Positions 1 through 10,917 of a DNA stretch of 64,000 nucleotides are shown piece by piece. Source of the DNA: Rhodobacter sp. SY28-1 (GTDB taxonomy: Bacteria > Pseudomonadota > Alphaproteobacteria > Rhodobacterales > Rhodobacteraceae). Location: positions 62,001 through 126,000 of the forward strand of contig NZ_STGH01000003.1 in assembly GCF_005222785.1 (NCBI RefSeq), in the 5' to 3' direction. Made by a program: the position numbers and the translations under genes. How positions within the stretch are numbered: position 1 is the stretch's first letter; each line of letters begins with the position of its first letter. The notes under the pieces are model-generated. The model worked only from the letters and a program-made list of their open reading frames with translations. It searched no databases and was not told the DNA's origin.

Positions 1-522
1 AAGGTAATGCCGCTGGCCGAACGGCTGGGCCTGTCGCGCACCTCGTTCTACTGGCATTACGCTGACCGTGAGGCATTGCTTGCCGGTCTGGTCGACAGGT
101 GGCGCTCCCGGAACACCGTCAATCTGGTCGCCCGCTGCGAAAGCCCCGCGGCCACGATTTCCGAGGCGCTTCTGAACCTGTTCGACTGCTGGTACGACAG
201 TCAGCTGTTCGACAGCCGCCTGGAATTCGCCATGCGTACCTGGTCGCTGACCGACCCGGCAGTTGCTGCCGCGATGGCAGAGGCCGATGCCATCCGGGTC
301 GCGGCGATCACCGGCCTGTTCCGGCGCTTCGGCTATGGCACGACCGAGGCTGACACGCGCGCCCGAACGCTGTACCTGACGCAGGTCGGCTATATCGCCC
401 TCAGGTCGGATGAAGACCTGCAGGTCAGGATGGACCGGGTGCAGCCCTATGTGCTGACCTTCTGCGGCGTCGCCCCAAGCGAGGCCGAAGTGGCGGCCTT
501 CCGCAGGCGGCACGGGGCCTGA
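1..522 (+). CDS. TetR-family regulator, 5' end outside window
   Basis: Only the C-terminal part of the gene is present. The reading frame is open to base 1, and the first readable residues fall inside a helix-turn-helix (LGLSRTSFYWHY followed by an acidic helix), so the ATG at base 7 is internal and the true start lies upstream. TetR proteins bind palindromic operators through this motif and sense a ligand through the helical C-terminal domain, here about 130 residues. The gene converges on the RND pump gene, whose stop is 12 bases further on. The ligand and target genes cannot be told from the window. Confidence 0.85.
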   Translation, partial: KVMPLAERLGLSRTSFYWHYADREALLAGLVDRWRSRNTVNLVARCESPAATISEALLNLFDCWYDSQLFDSRLEFAMRTWSLTDPAVAAAMAEADAIRVAAITGLFRRFGYGTTEADTRARTLYLTQVGYIALRSDEDLQVRMDRVQPYVLTFCGVAPSEAEVAAFRRRHGA

Positions 523-534
523 GCACCGCGCAAT

Positions 535-3500
535 CTATTCGGCTGCGTGCGACTTCGGCCCGCGCCTGACCAAGGCTTCCTCCAGCACCGAAATCCGGTT
601 CTGCAGCACCGCCACGTCCACCTGATTGCGCGCCAGACCATCCGCCACGATCAACGGGTCGGGGGCCTCGCGTTCGACTTCCTTCTTGCCGATGAACCGG
701 CCGAGAACCCATGAGAAGAAGCGGGAAAGGTCATCCATCGCCAGGTACATCGACGGCACGACGACCAGGCTCAAGACGGTCGAGACGATGATCCCGCCCA
801 TCACGGCAATGGCCATGGGCGCACGGAACGCCCCGCCTTCGCCGACGCCAAGCGCCGAGGGCAGCATCCCCGCCGACATGGCGATCGAGGTCATCACGAT
901 CGGCTGGGCGCGCTTGTGCCCGGCTTCGATCACCGCGTCGATCCGCTTCATCCCGCGGGCCCGCATCTCGATGGCGAAGTCGATCAAGAGGATGGCGTTC
1001 TTCGCGACGATCCCCATCAGCATCAGGATGCCGATCAGCACCGGCATCGACAGCGGGTTCTGCGTCAAGATCAGTGCCGCGGCGACCCCGCCGACCGACA
1101 GAAGCAGCGAGAAGATGATGGTGACTGGCTGCAGGACCGAATGGAACAGCAGGATCAGCACGAACATCATCAAGAGGACGCCCAGCACCATCGCGTTGAC
1201 AAAGCTGGTCAGAAGCTCGGCCTGGGTTTCCGCATCGCCCGAAGGCGCGACCGAGACCGTGGCGGGCAGCGCCAGCGTGGGCAGGATTTCGGTGAACCGC
1301 GCCGTGGCCTGGTCAAGGACGAACCCGGGGGCGATGTCGGCACCGACGGTCGCGACCCGCAACCTGTTCTGGCGCTTGACCACCGACGGACCCTCGGCGA
1401 CCTCGATGGTTGCGACAGCCGACAGGGGCACGGGACCGGATGCGGTTGTGACCTTCAGCGCCGAGATGCGGGACAGGTTGTCGCGCGAGATTTCGTCCAA
1501 CTGCACCCGGATCGGCACCAGACGGTTGTCGATCGACAGCTTGCCAAGCGCGGCAGAGACGTCGCCGATGGTGGCAACCCGCACGACCGAGGCGATCTGC
1601 TGCGAAGTGACGCCCAGACGCGCCGCTTCTTCTGCCTTGGGCGTGATCTGGATCTCCGGGCGTGGAAGTGCTGCCTCCGTCGACGTGTTCACGAACATCG
1701 GTTCCTGACGGAGTGCCTCCTCGATCTTCTGGATGGCAAGGTTCAGGTCGTCTTCGTCGTCGGACAGGATGTCATAGCTGAAGGGACGAGCGCCGCCGCC
1801 CATGGTCGCCGCCTTGAAGGCGCGGACGTCCGGGATCGCTTTCAGCGCCTCGAAGACCTCGGCCTCGATCTCGATCTGCGGGCGCAGGCGGCCTTCCGAC
1901 GGGATCTCGGGGATCAGACCGCCCACCACGGGCAGGGCGCTGCCAAGGTCGATCAGCTTGCGCCCCAGACCGTTGTCCAGCCGGTCGAGGATGATGGTGA
2001 AGGTCGCACGGCGGACGTCGCGGTCACCCAGCGGGGTGGACCCGCCGATCACGAGGACGGATTTCACCCCGTCGATGTCCTTGACCACGTCGCGCATCGC
2101 GTCGGTTGTCGCAGCGGTGTCGCCGATGGTAGAGCCGGGGGGAAGTTCTACCGACACGACGATCCGGCTTTCGTCTTCTGGCGGGAACAGGCTGCCCGGG
2201 ACCTGCAGCATGGCGATGACCGAGAAGATCACCACGATCACGGCGACCACGACGGTAAGGTAATAGGTCGGCAGCGCAAGCCAGGGCCAGCGCTTCGACC
2301 GGCGCACCTTGGTCGTGCTGCGCACCATCCGCAGGTAGCCGCGCATGAAGGCGCCGTCCTTGTGACCCTCGGCATGGCCGACCGCGTCTTTCGACCGCAT
2401 CAGATAGGCGGCCATCATCGGGGTTATCAGGCGCGCAACCAGAAGCGAGAACAGGACGGCAATCGCGACGGTCAGGCCGAATTGTCGGAAGTACTGGCCG
2501 GGGATGCCGGGCATGAAGGACACCGGCACGAATACCGCGACGATGGTGAAGGTCGTGGCGATGACGGCCAGACCGATCTCGTCCGCCGCCTCGATCGCGG
2601 CACGATAGGGGGTCTTCCCCATGCGGATGTGGCGGGCGATGTTCTCGATCTCGACGATGGCGTCGTCGACCAGGATGCCGGTGGCCAGCGTCAGGGCCAG
2701 GAAGCTGACAAGGTTCAGCGAAAAGCCCAGCATGTCCATCAGCCAGAAGGTCGGCACCGCGGACAAGGGCAGCGCAATGGCCGAGATCAGCGTCGCGCGC
2801 CAGTTCCGCAGGAACGCGAGCACCACAAGGACAGCCAGCAAGGCGCCTTCCAGCAGCGTGTGGATTGCACTTTCGTAGTTGCCGTAGGTGTAGAACACGG
2901 AATCGTCGACCATCGTGATCGCGACGTTCGGGTTCTGCTTGCGCAGGTCCTCGACCACCGAATTCGTCACTTCGGCCACGCTGACCTCGGACGCGCCCTT
3001 CGACCGGAAGACCAGGAAGCTGACCGAGGCTTCGCCGTCGATGCGAGCAAAGCTTTTCAGCTCCTCATAGCTGTCGATGACCTGGCCCAGGTCGCTCAGC
3101 TTGACAAAGCGGCCCGAGGGCAGCGCGATGGTGGTGTTGGCAAGGCTCTCGACGGTGCCCTGGTCGCCCAGCGTCCGGATCACCTGCTCGCCATCGCCCA
3201 GTTGCAGCTTGCCCGCGCCCAGGTTGGCATTGGTTGCGGCGATCTGCGCGCTGACCGCCTGCGCCGTCACCCCATAGCTGTCCAGCCGCACGGGGTCGAG
3301 CTCGACCCGGATTTCCCGATCCGCCCCGCCGATGCGGGTGACGCGGCCGATGCCCGGCTTGCCTTGCAGCGAGCGGGTGACGGTGTTGTCGACGAACCAG
3401 GAGATTTCCTCCATCGTCATGTCCGGCGCGGTGACCGCGAAGGTCATGATCGCCTGTCCCTCGACGTCGATCCGGGTGACGATGGGGGATTCGATCCCGC

Positions 3501-3861
3501 CCGGCAGGTCGCTGCGGATCTGGTCCACGGCGTCCTTCACATCCTGAACTGCCTTGTCGGTCGGAATTTCCATCCGGAACTCGACGACCGTGGTCGACAC
3601 CCCGTCCGTCACGGTCGAGGTCACGCGCTTGGCCCCGGTCAGGCCCGCGACGGCGTCCTCGATCTCCTTGGTAACCTGGCTTTCCATCTCGGCCGGGGCG
3701 GCACCCGATTGCGCCACGCTGACCGCGACCAGGGGCACGTCGATGTTCGGGAACCGCGTGATGGGCAGGGTGTTGAAGCTTTGCCAGCCGAGCACCATCA
3801 GCAGGAAGAACGCCAGCAGGGGGGCTACGGGATTGCGGATCGACCAGGCCGAGAAATTCAT
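535..3861 (-). CDS. RND efflux transporter, inner membrane pump (AcrB/MexB-type HAE family)
   Basis: The 1108-residue protein has the full RND layout: an N-terminal membrane helix after the [10 protein letters not shown] start, a large periplasmic loop, TM2-6, a second loop and TM8-12. TM4 carries the proton-relay pair in [15 protein letters not shown], and TM10 has the matching lysine in [13 protein letters not shown]. About 60 residues extend beyond the usual C-terminus and could form a short cytoplasmic coil. The pump would exchange protons for drugs or other hydrophobic compounds and needs a periplasmic adaptor, encoded just upstream at 3873-5066, and an outer membrane channel that is not in this window. 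A TetR gene heads the operon. Substrates are unknown. Confidence 0.93.
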   Translation of the reverse strand: MNFSAWSIRNPVAPLLAFFLLMVLGWQSFNTLPITRFPNIDVPLVAVSVAQSGAAPAEMESQVTKEIEDAVAGLTGAKRVTSTVTDGVSTTVVEFRMEIPTDKAVQDVKDAVDQIRSDLPGGIESPIVTRIDVEGQAIMTFAVTAPDMTMEEISWFVDNTVTRSLQGKPGIGRVTRIGGADREIRVELDPVRLDSYGVTAQAVSAQIAATNANLGAGKLQLGDGEQVIRTLGDQGTVESLANTTIALPSGRFVKLSDLGQVIDSYEELKSFARIDGEASVSFLVFRSKGASEVSVAEVTNSVVEDLRKQNPNVAITMVDDSVFYTYGNYESAIHTLLEGALLAVLVVLAFLRNWRATLISAIALPLSAVPTFWLMDMLGFSLNLVSFLALTLATGILVDDAIVEIENIARHIRMGKTPYRAAIEAADEIGLAVIATTFTIVAVFVPVSFMPGIPGQYFRQFGLTVAIAVLFSLLVARLITPMMAAYLMRSKDAVGHAEGHKDGAFMRGYLRMVRSTTKVRRSKRWPWLALPTYYLTVVVAVIVVIFSVIAMLQVPGSLFPPEDESRIVVSVELPPGSTIGDTAATTDAMRDVVKDIDGVKSVLVIGGSTPLGDRDVRRATFTIILDRLDNGLGRKLIDLGSALPVVGGLIPEIPSEGRLRPQIEIEAEVFEALKAIPDVRAFKAATMGGGARPFSYDILSDDEDDLNLAIQKIEEALRQEPMFVNTSTEAALPRPEIQITPKAEEAARLGVTSQQIASVVRVATIGDVSAALGKLSIDNRLVPIRVQLDEISRDNLSRISALKVTTASGPVPLSAVATIEVAEGPSVVKRQNRLRVATVGADIAPGFVLDQATARFTEILPTLALPATVSVAPSGDAETQAELLTSFVNAMVLGVLLMMFVLILLFHSVLQPVTIIFSLLLSVGGVAAALILTQNPLSMPVLIGILMLMGIVAKNAILLIDFAIEMRARGMKRIDAVIEAGHKRAQPIVMTSIAMSAGMLPSALGVGEGGAFRAPMAIAVMGGIIVSTVLSLVVVPSMYLAMDDLSRFFSWVLGRFIGKKEVEREAPDPLIVADGLARNQVDVAVLQNRISVLEEALVRRGPKSHAAE

Positions 3862-3872
3862 CGCCGCACCCC

Positions 3873-5066
3873 TCAGTTCGTGCCTTTGGCGGCAGGCACC
3901 GGATTGATCCGGTCACCCGCGCGGACAAAGGCGCCAGCCTTAAACACCACCTGGTCGCCTGCGGAAAGCCCGCTGGTGATCTCGACCATTCCGCCGTCCC
4001 GGATGCCGGTCGTGACCTGCACCCGCTCGACCACTCCATCCTTGACGCGCATCACGGCGCTGCCCTCGGAGGTCGAGCCAATGGCGCTGACCGGCACGGC
4101 CAGGGTGTCACGCTCGGCCGCCAGGATTTCGGCTTCGACGAACATGCCCGTCCGCAACTCGCCCGACTGATCCACTTGGATCCGGGCCCGCCCCAGGCGG
4201 GTCACCGGGTCGATCGTGGGTTCTACCAGCCGGACCGTGCCCTGCAGGGCATCTGCCATCCCGATGGCCCGAAGCCTGGCCTTCTGCCCCGGCGCAAGGC
4301 GCAACAGGTCGGCCTCGGACACGTCGGCGCGCAGTTCCAGCGCCGCATCGCGGGTGATCACGAACATCGGCTGGCCCGCGGCCGTGGCAATCGCCCCGAT
4401 CTTCGCGTTGCGCGCCACGATCTTGCCCGCAACCGGGGCCTTCACCTCGGTCCGCGACAAGCTCAGTTCGACATTCTCCAGCCGCGCTTCGGCCAGGGCA
4501 AGCTGGGCCCGGGCCGATTCAAGCCCCTGCCGCGCCACCGTCACCCGGGCATTGGCCGAGACGGAATTGGCGTTCGCGGTATCCAGCTGTGCCTGCGCCG
4601 TGGTGCCCTGTTCGCGCAGCTTTGCGGTACGGCTGGCGACCCGCGCGGCTTCGGCGGCAGAGGACTCTGCCTCGACCAGCTGCGCTTCGGCCTGCGCGAT
4701 GGCCGACTTGGCGGAGGCAAGGGACGCAACGGCCTCGGTCTTCTGCAGATCCAGCGTCGTGCGCGACAGGACGGCCAGGACCTGACCCTCGGTCACCATG
4801 TCGCCCACGTCGACCAGCAGACTGTCCAGCGGCTGACCCTCGATCAGTGGCGCAACCTGCACCTCTTCCACCGCCGCAATCAGGCCCGAGGCGATGATCC
4901 GGTCGGACAGCGGCATCAAGGCCACTTCGGTGACCGAGATCGCGGGCAAGGCAGGTGCCACCTCGGCCGGGGCCGCGGCTTCTGCGGCTGCGGCTTCTTC
5001 GGCCTGGACTGATACGGTCATGCCGCCAAGGGCGACGACGGCTGCAAGGATAAGGGTCGGGCGCAT
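3873..5066 (-). CDS. RND efflux periplasmic adaptor (membrane fusion protein, HlyD/AcrA family)
   Basis: The 397-residue protein starts with a signal peptide (MRPTLILAAVVALGGMTVSVQA). A lipoyl/barrel half follows around residues 60-95, then a long alanine-rich helical hairpin to about residue 190, the second lipoyl half (VKAPVAGKIVARNAKIG) and a beta-barrel domain. It bridges the inner membrane pump encoded at 535-3861 to an outer membrane channel. The start at 5066 is chosen because it has AGAAGG eight bases upstream and begins the signal peptide; an earlier ATG at 5102 would overlap the TetR gene. The gene lies four bases after the TetR stop and 11 bases before the pump, so the three form an operon. 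Confidence 0.92.
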   Translation of the reverse strand: MRPTLILAAVVALGGMTVSVQAEEAAAAEAAAPAEVAPALPAISVTEVALMPLSDRIIASGLIAAVEEVQVAPLIEGQPLDSLLVDVGDMVTEGQVLAVLSRTTLDLQKTEAVASLASAKSAIAQAEAQLVEAESSAAEAARVASRTAKLREQGTTAQAQLDTANANSVSANARVTVARQGLESARAQLALAEARLENVELSLSRTEVKAPVAGKIVARNAKIGAIATAAGQPMFVITRDAALELRADVSEADLLRLAPGQKARLRAIGMADALQGTVRLVEPTIDPVTRLGRARIQVDQSGELRTGMFVEAEILAAERDTLAVPVSAIGSTSEGSAVMRVKDGVVERVQVTTGIRDGGMVEITSGLSAGDQVVFKAGAFVRAGDRINPVPAAKGTN

Positions 5067-5070
5067 GGGG

Positions 5071-5691
5071 TCAGCCTTCTGCACGGTCGCTGGACACATC
5101 AAGGAGAATTCGGTCGATCACGGCCACCACCTGCGCCGCAAGCGCAGGGCTGGCCGGACCGCATTGGGCAGTGCGGGTCGCCATGGCCTTCACCAGCATC
5201 ACCAGCATCTGGCACTGACCCTCGTAACGCTGTCGCGCGTCTTCGATGTTACGATGCGTAACATGGGCGAAGATTGCCGACAACATGGAAACAATCGTCT
5301 CTTCCATCTGCCGGGCCGCTTCGCCGATTTCGGGCTTGCGGATCGCGGCGGCGGTGATTTCGGCCCAAAGCTGGCCGTCTTTCATCGACTCTTCGGAAAA
5401 GTGGTTCAGGATCCGGTCGCGCAGGCAGGCCATCGGCTTGTCCGAGGTCTGGATCTCGGCGAACTCGCCCTGGATTTCCGACAGGTCATAGCCGCACATC
5501 GCCTCGACGATCGCGGCCTTCGACGGAAAGTAACGGTAGAAGTTGCCGACGCTCATCCCGGCCGCGCGGGCAAGGTCCTGCATCGACGCGCCGTCGAATC
5601 CCTTTTCGGCAAAGGCCTGCCGGATCGAAGCCAGGATCTCGTGGCTGCGCTCCTCGGCGGCGTGCGGGGCAGGGTGGGGCAAGGGTGTCAT
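5071..5691 (-). CDS. TetR-family repressor of the RND efflux operon
   Basis: The 206-residue protein has a typical N-terminal TetR helix-turn-helix (DLARAAGMSVGNFYRYFPSK, about residues 40-60) and a helical ligand-binding domain. It is the first gene of the efflux operon, directly ahead of the adaptor and pump, which fits a drug-responsive AcrR-like repressor. The start at 5691 is preferred over 5754 because the longer form would run through a perfect 16-bp palindrome at 5707-5722. That palindrome lies 16 bases ahead of the start and resembles AcrR-type operators, which suggests autorepression. The inducer is unknown. Confidence 0.88.
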   Translation of the reverse strand: MTPLPHPAPHAAEERSHEILASIRQAFAEKGFDGASMQDLARAAGMSVGNFYRYFPSKAAIVEAMCGYDLSEIQGEFAEIQTSDKPMACLRDRILNHFSEESMKDGQLWAEITAAAIRKPEIGEAARQMEETIVSMLSAIFAHVTHRNIEDARQRYEGQCQMLVMLVKAMATRTAQCGPASPALAAQVVAVIDRILLDVSSDRAEG

Positions 5692-5706
5692 GGGTTTCGG
5701 CCGTGG

Positions 5707-5722
5707 GAATGAACGTTCATTC
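5707..5722. promoter_or_regulatory. palindromic operator for the efflux TetR repressor
   Basis: GAATGAACGTTCATTC is a perfect 16-bp palindrome between the divergent TetR and tgt genes. Its core resembles known AcrR-class operators. It lies 16 bases upstream of the TetR start, so binding would block transcription of the whole efflux operon. It is also 126 bases from tgt, where an effect is less likely. Confidence 0.75.
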
Positions 5723-5847
5723 ACTGCAGATATAGAGAATGACGCAGAGGTCAAGCAGGATTACGGGGCAAGCGGCGGATTGGATGGCAGCGGCTTCACT
5801 TTTTCCCGGATTTGGCCCAAGGAAGCGGCAACGAAAGGGTGCAATGC

Positions 5848-6978
5848 ATGGCAACCGGCTTCAGTTTCAAGCTCTCGGCGACGGATGGCGCGGCGCGGAC
5901 CGGGGTGATCTCGACCCCGAGGGGAGAGATTCGCACCCCCGCCTTCATGCCGGTTGGCACCGCCGCCACAGTCAAGGCGATGCTTCCGGAAAGCGTGGCG
6001 GCAACGGGGGCCGACATCCTTCTGGGCAATACCTACCACCTGATGCTGCGCCCGACAGCCGAGCGGATCTCGGCACTTGGCGGCCTGCACCGGTTTATGA
6101 ACTGGTCGAAGCCGATCCTTACCGATTCCGGCGGGTTCCAGGTCATGTCGCTGGGACCTTTGCGCAAACTGACCGAGGAAGGGGTGCGCTTTTCCTCGCA
6201 CCTTGACGGGTCCAAGCACATGCTGACCCCCGAACGCAGCATGGAGATCCAGCGCCTTCTGGGCAGCGACATCGTGATGTGCTTCGACGAATGCCCCGCG
6301 CTGCCAGCGGACGAGGCGACGGTCGCCAAGTCTATGCGGCTGTCGATGCGCTGGGCGCAGCGCTCACGCGATGCCTTCGGCGACCGGCCAGGCCATGCGC
6401 TGTTCGGGATCATGCAGGGCGGCGTCACGCGCGACCTGCGCGAGGAATCGGCTGAGGCGCTGAAGCGTATCGGCTTCGACGGCTATGCGGTCGGCGGCCT
6501 TGCGGTGGGCGAGGGACAGGAGGCGATGTTCTCGGTCCTCGACTACGCGCCGGGGTTCCTGCCGGAAGACAAGCCGCGTTACCTGATGGGCGTGGGCAAG
6601 CCCGACGACATCGTCGGCGCGGTCGAACGCGGCATCGACATGATGGACTGCGTATTGCCTTCCCGCTCCGGTCGCACGGGACAGGCCTGGACCGCGCGGG
6701 GGCAGGTCAACTTGCGCAACGCCCGCCACAAGGACGACCCGCGTCCCCTGGAGGACGGCTGCCAATGCCCCGCCTGCCGCAGCTATTCCCGCGCCTACCT
6801 GCACCATGTGGTGAAATCGGACGAGATCATCGGCTCGATGCTGCTGACCTGGCACAACCTGCACTACTATCAGGTGCTGCTGCAGGGCCTGCGCGACGCG
6901 ATTGCGGTGGGGGGACTCAAGGGCTTTGTGGCCGGGTTCCATAGGTCGCGAGAGGAAGGCGATATCCCACCTCCGTGA
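5848..6978 (+). CDS. tgt: tRNA-guanine(34) transglycosylase
   Basis: The 376-residue enzyme exchanges guanine-34 for preQ1 (queuine precursor) in tRNAs with GUN anticodons. Family signatures are visible: [14 protein letters not shown] near the start, [13 protein letters not shown] with the catalytic aspartate, a FDECPALPA loop, and the catalytic [16 protein letters not shown] stretch. The zinc site is [19 protein letters not shown]. The start at 5848 is chosen because GAAAGGG lies eight bases upstream and the length then matches the usual bacterial enzyme; an ATG at 5812 lacks a ribosome binding site. No queA or queG neighbour is present, so it is a stand-alone gene here. Confidence 0.97.
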   Translation: MATGFSFKLSATDGAARTGVISTPRGEIRTPAFMPVGTAATVKAMLPESVAATGADILLGNTYHLMLRPTAERISALGGLHRFMNWSKPILTDSGGFQVMSLGPLRKLTEEGVRFSSHLDGSKHMLTPERSMEIQRLLGSDIVMCFDECPALPADEATVAKSMRLSMRWAQRSRDAFGDRPGHALFGIMQGGVTRDLREESAEALKRIGFDGYAVGGLAVGEGQEAMFSVLDYAPGFLPEDKPRYLMGVGKPDDIVGAVERGIDMMDCVLPSRSGRTGQAWTARGQVNLRNARHKDDPRPLEDGCQCPACRSYSRAYLHHVVKSDEIIGSMLLTWHNLHYYQVLLQGLRDAIAVGGLKGFVAGFHRSREEGDIPPP

Positions 6979-7059
6979 CACTGCTCCCCAAGTAGCGGAT
7001 TGGCTGATTAGTGGCATTACAGACACAATCGGTGGTGGAGTGGCAGAAGGCGTCCCCGG

Positions 7060-7074
7060 TTAATTTTCGGTTAA
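7060..7074. promoter_or_regulatory. possible CtrA binding site (TTAA-N7-TTAA)
   Basis: TTAATTTTCGGTTAA fits the full alphaproteobacterial CtrA consensus TTAA-N7-TTAA. It lies 61 bases upstream of the Hint-domain protein start at 7135, a sensible distance for promoter control. The match is seen in the sequence; the regulation is inferred, since such a short motif can occur by chance. Confidence 0.45.
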
Positions 7075-7134
7075 CGTTGCATTTGCGACCAAAGTCCCAG
7101 TGGGCCGACTGGGCGGCCTGCGACTGGGGCAGGC

Positions 7135-8187
7135 ATGGCAACCTTTTCACTCTGGGCGCGTGAAGACTCGATCACGGCGAACAACTCGACGCTGAACCCG
7201 ATAGGTACCAACCAGGCACCGACGACCGAACTGATCTTCACCGACAACGGCACCGGCGACCTGTCGCTGGAGTTCAACGGCGGATTGCCGGACCCGGATA
7301 CCCAGGTCATCATCGGCGGCACGGCGTATGACTTTACCGTTGTGCTGACCGGGATCCTGCCCGACAACTCGCAGGTTCCGGCCACGTTGGTCGGTCGAAC
7401 TGTGGCCGTGATCACAGTTGTGATCGACGGGGAGGTGCATGAGTACTTCTTCGTGCTTGGCGCTCCACCTGCGACATTCGATGAGATGGACGACATCGGC
7501 AACGGAGCGATTCCGCTGACCACTGTCGATCCCGATCCACCGCCGTTCTGTTTTGCCAAGGGAACTGAAATCGCGACGCCCTCGGGTGACCGCCTGGTCG
7601 AGACATTGCGCAGCGGTGACAGCGTGCTGACCGAGGACGGGCGCAGCGTGACCATCGGCTGGATAGGGACTTCTCGCTACAGCCGCCGTCGGGCGTCCGG
7701 AGACATCCGGCTGCGTCCGGTCCATGTGCGTGCGCACGCCTTCGGCCAAGGCCTGCCTCGTCGCGATCTCGTCGTGTCGCGCCAGCACCGCATCGTGATC
7801 GAATCATCGGCCTGCGAACTGTTCTTCGGTAGCAACCGCGCCTTTGTTGTTGCCGGACACTTGCCAGAGCTTCTCGCGGCCTCGCCCGAACCAGAGGAAG
7901 ACGTCATCTACTTCCACATCCTTCTGGAAACGCACGAAATCCTGCTGGCGAACGGTCTTCCTGCAGAAAGCTTTCAGCCCGCGCGACGGATGATCGAGAC
8001 GCTGTCCGAAGCATCCCGGCAATCGCTGGACGAAGTGCTGGAGGTGTTGGGGACCGACGACATGCTTGCCCGCCCCGATGCCTTGCCCACCCTGAACCGG
8101 CGTGAAGCGCGTGTCGTGTTTGCATCCCAGGTCGGAGTCAGGTCGTCAGAACCCGTTGAATTGCGGGCCGCGGTGACTGTCAACTGA
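7135..8187 (+). CDS. Hint (hedgehog/intein) domain protein
   Basis: The 350-residue protein has an N-terminal part of about 135 residues, rich in Asp, Thr and Gly and without a signal peptide, like RTX-type secreted proteins. A Hint domain starts at CFAKGTEIATPSGDRLVETL, whose first Cys is the expected self-cleavage nucleophile, and runs through VVSRQHRIVI to about residue 290. This single-Hint architecture is common in Rhodobacterales. The domain can autoprocess a thioester, so the N-terminal part may be released or attached to something. No secretion genes are adjacent. A CtrA-like box at 7060-7074 precedes the gene. The biological role is unknown. Confidence 0.8.
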   Translation: MATFSLWAREDSITANNSTLNPIGTNQAPTTELIFTDNGTGDLSLEFNGGLPDPDTQVIIGGTAYDFTVVLTGILPDNSQVPATLVGRTVAVITVVIDGEVHEYFFVLGAPPATFDEMDDIGNGAIPLTTVDPDPPPFCFAKGTEIATPSGDRLVETLRSGDSVLTEDGRSVTIGWIGTSRYSRRRASGDIRLRPVHVRAHAFGQGLPRRDLVVSRQHRIVIESSACELFFGSNRAFVVAGHLPELLAASPEPEEDVIYFHILLETHEILLANGLPAESFQPARRMIETLSEASRQSLDEVLEVLGTDDMLARPDALPTLNRREARVVFASQVGVRSSEPVELRAAVTVN

Positions 8188-8384
8188 CGGGGATTGCACA
8201 TTCCTTCCCGGTCCGGTTCTCGCAATCGGCCTTGTGGACGCCCGCGCGGGGGTTCACACTGTTGGCAAGCGGCAAAGCTTGAAACCCGCCGTTAGGTACC
8301 ACAAGTTAACACTCCTGAAGACGGAGCGGGCAGGGTTGCCGATGGTCGGGACCCCGTGTCGCTGCCGCGAACGAAGGTAGACAT

Positions 8385-10781
8385 ATGAGCACCCAAAGCT
8401 ATCCGGTCCTGCCCCTGCGCGACATCGTGGTGTTTCCCCACATGATCGTGCCGCTCTTTGTCGGACGTGAAAAATCGGTCCGCGCGCTGGAAGAGGTGAT
8501 GCAGGATGACAAGCAGATCCTCCTGTCCTCGCAGAAGGACCCGACCGCGGATGACCCGCAGGCCGACGGCATCTTCCGTGTGGGCGTGCTGGCCAATGTT
8601 CTGCAGCTTCTGAAACTCCCCGACGGCACGGTGAAGGTGCTGGTCGAGGGCAAGTCGCGCGTGAAGATCACCGGTTTCGTCGAAAACCCGGCCTTCTTCG
8701 AGGCCACTGCCGAAACGCTGGTCGAGACCGAAGGTGACGTCACCTCGGTCGAGGCGCTGGTCCGCGCCGTGGGCGAAGAGTTCGAGCGCTACACCAAGGT
8801 CAAGAAGAACATCCCCGAAGAGGCGTTGGCCGCCGTTTCCGACACCCGCGAACCCGCGCGGCTGGCGGACCTTGTGGCCGGCCACTTGGGCGTGGACGTG
8901 GGCCAGAAGCAGGCGATCCTTGAGACGCTGGATGTGGCCGAGCGGCTGGAGAAGGTCTACGGCCACATGCAGGGCGAACTTTCGGTCCTGCAGGTCGAGA
9001 AGAAGATCAAGTCCCGGGTGAAAACCCAGATGGAGAAGACCCAGCGCGAGTACTATCTGAATGAGCAGATGAAGGCCATTCAGAAGGAACTCGGCGACGG
9101 CGAGGACGGCCAGAACGAGGTCGCCGAGCTGGAAGAGCGGATCAAGAAGACCCAGCTGTCCAAGGAAGCGCGCGAAAAGGCCGATGCCGAGCTGAAGAAG
9201 CTGAAGTCGATGTCGCCGATGTCGGCGGAAGCGACCGTCGTGCGCAACTACCTCGACTGGCTTCTGGGCGTGCCGTGGGGCGTGAAGTCCCGCGTCAAGA
9301 AGGACCTGGGCGCCGCGCAGAAGGTGTTGGATACCGATCACTTCGGTCTGGAAAAGGTCAAGGAGCGGATCGTCGAATACCTGGCGGTGCAGGCGCGGTC
9401 GACCAAGCTGAAAGGCCCGATCCTCTGCCTCGTCGGCCCTCCGGGCGTCGGCAAAACTTCGCTGGGGCGTAGCGTTGCGAAAGCGACGGGGCGCGAGTTC
9501 ATCCGCATCAGCCTTGGCGGCGTGCGCGACGAATCCGAAATCCGCGGCCACCGCCGGACCTATATCGGGTCGATGCCCGGCAAGATCATCCAGTCGCTGA
9601 AGAAGGCCAAGACCACCAACCCGCTGATCCTTCTGGATGAAATCGACAAGATGGGTCAGGACTTCCGGGGCGACCCGGCCTCGGCTCTCCTGGAGGTGCT
9701 GGACCCCGAACAGAACAACACCTTCATCGACCACTATCTTGAGGTCGAATACGACCTGTCGAACGTGATGTTCATCACCACGGCGAACTCCTACAACATG
9801 CCGGGCCCCTTGATGGACCGGATGGAGATCATCCCGCTTGCGGGCTATACCGAGGATGAAAAGCGCGAGATCGCCAAGGGTCACCTTCTGCCGAAGCAGA
9901 TTGCGGCGAACGGTCTGAAGAAGGGCGAATTCAGCGTCAGCGACGACGCGCTGAACCATGTCATCCGCTACTACACCCGCGAGGCGGGCGTGCGGAACCT
10001 TGAGCGCGAGATCGCCAAGCTGGCCCGGAAAGCCGTGACCGACATCCTGAAGGGCAAGACCAAGCGCGTCGAGGTCGACCCGGCCAAGGTCGAGGAATAC
10101 CTTGGCGTCCAGCGCCATCGCTACGGCCTGGCCGAGAAGGAAGACCAGATCGGCGTGGTGACGGGCCTCGCATGGACCAGCGTGGGCGGCGATCTTCTGC
10201 AGATCGAAGCCCTGCGCCTGCCGGGCAAGGGCCGGATGAAGACGACCGGGAAACTGGGCGACGTGATGAAGGAATCGATCGACGCGGCGGCCTCTTACGT
10301 CCGCTCGATCAGCCCGCAGATCGGTGTCAAGCCGCCGAAGTTCGAATCGATGGACATCCACGTCCACGTCCCGGATGGCGCGACGCCGAAGGACGGGCCG
10401 TCGGCGGGTCTGGCGATGGTCACGGCCATCGTCTCGGTCCTGACCGGGATCCCGGTCCGCAAGGACATCGCGATGACCGGCGAAGTGACGCTGCGCGGCA
10501 ACGCCAGCGCCATCGGGGGCTTGAAGGAAAAGCTGCTCGCAGCACTACGGGGCGGGATCAAGACCGTCTTCATCCCCGAGGAGAACGCCAAGGACCTGGC
10601 GGAAATCCCGGAAAACGTGAAGACCGGTCTGACGATCATCCCCGTTACGCATGTGCGTGAGGTCCTGGCCCAGGCGCTGGTCCGCCAGCCCGAGCCGGTG
10701 GAATGGGACGAAGCGGCCGAAGAGGCGGCGGCTGCCGCCAAGGCAAGCGCGGCCGTGCCGCCAAGCCAGACCGCGCACTGA
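8385..10781 (+). CDS. lon: ATP-dependent protease La (Lon)
   Basis: The 798-residue protease degrades misfolded and regulatory proteins in the cytoplasm. The order is an N-terminal substrate domain ([22 protein letters not shown]), a coiled helical region, an AAA+ module with Walker [10 protein letters not shown] and Walker B LILLDEID, a sensor and lid region, and the C-terminal protease with the catalytic serine in [11 protein letters not shown] and the lysine near [10 protein letters not shown]. The length is normal. The upstream region has a CTTGAAA at 8278-8284 that resembles a heat-shock sigma factor -35 element, but I see no convincing partner. An intrinsic terminator follows at 10802-10829. 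Confidence 0.98.
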   Translation: MSTQSYPVLPLRDIVVFPHMIVPLFVGREKSVRALEEVMQDDKQILLSSQKDPTADDPQADGIFRVGVLANVLQLLKLPDGTVKVLVEGKSRVKITGFVENPAFFEATAETLVETEGDVTSVEALVRAVGEEFERYTKVKKNIPEEALAAVSDTREPARLADLVAGHLGVDVGQKQAILETLDVAERLEKVYGHMQGELSVLQVEKKIKSRVKTQMEKTQREYYLNEQMKAIQKELGDGEDGQNEVAELEERIKKTQLSKEAREKADAELKKLKSMSPMSAEATVVRNYLDWLLGVPWGVKSRVKKDLGAAQKVLDTDHFGLEKVKERIVEYLAVQARSTKLKGPILCLVGPPGVGKTSLGRSVAKATGREFIRISLGGVRDESEIRGHRRTYIGSMPGKIIQSLKKAKTTNPLILLDEIDKMGQDFRGDPASALLEVLDPEQNNTFIDHYLEVEYDLSNVMFITTANSYNMPGPLMDRMEIIPLAGYTEDEKREIAKGHLLPKQIAANGLKKGEFSVSDDALNHVIRYYTREAGVRNLEREIAKLARKAVTDILKGKTKRVEVDPAKVEEYLGVQRHRYGLAEKEDQIGVVTGLAWTSVGGDLLQIEALRLPGKGRMKTTGKLGDVMKESIDAAASYVRSISPQIGVKPPKFESMDIHVHVPDGATPKDGPSAGLAMVTAIVSVLTGIPVRKDIAMTGEVTLRGNASAIGGLKEKLLAALRGGIKTVFIPEENAKDLAEIPENVKTGLTIIPVTHVREVLAQALVRQPEPVEWDEAAEEAAAAAKASAAVPPSQTAH

Positions 10782-10801
10782 TCCTAAAGCCAGCCCAGAC
10801 C

Positions 10802-10829
10802 AAGGCGCGTCCGCAAGGGCGCGCCTTTT
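10802..10829 (+). terminator. intrinsic terminator after lon
   Basis: AAGGCGCG pairs with CGCGCCTT across a short loop and is followed by a run of T. It lies about 20 bases behind the lon stop codon and ahead of the HU-like gene. Confidence 0.75.
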
Positions 10830-10917
10830 CGCATGTCCGTTCGGGAATCGGCTGGCCCCGGGCCAGAAGCCGCACTATCGTCCGCGCCCAACCGAAACTG
10901 GAAGGATCGTCAGGCAC

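Noticed and set aside
916-4170. Plus-strand open frame of 1084 codons
   Set aside because: It is the antisense of the RND pump and adaptor genes and has the Asp/Arg/His/Gln-rich composition of GC-rich shadow frames; no domain is visible.
8292-10367. Minus-strand open frame of 691 codons
   Set aside because: It is the antisense shadow of lon, which has complete family motifs on the other strand.
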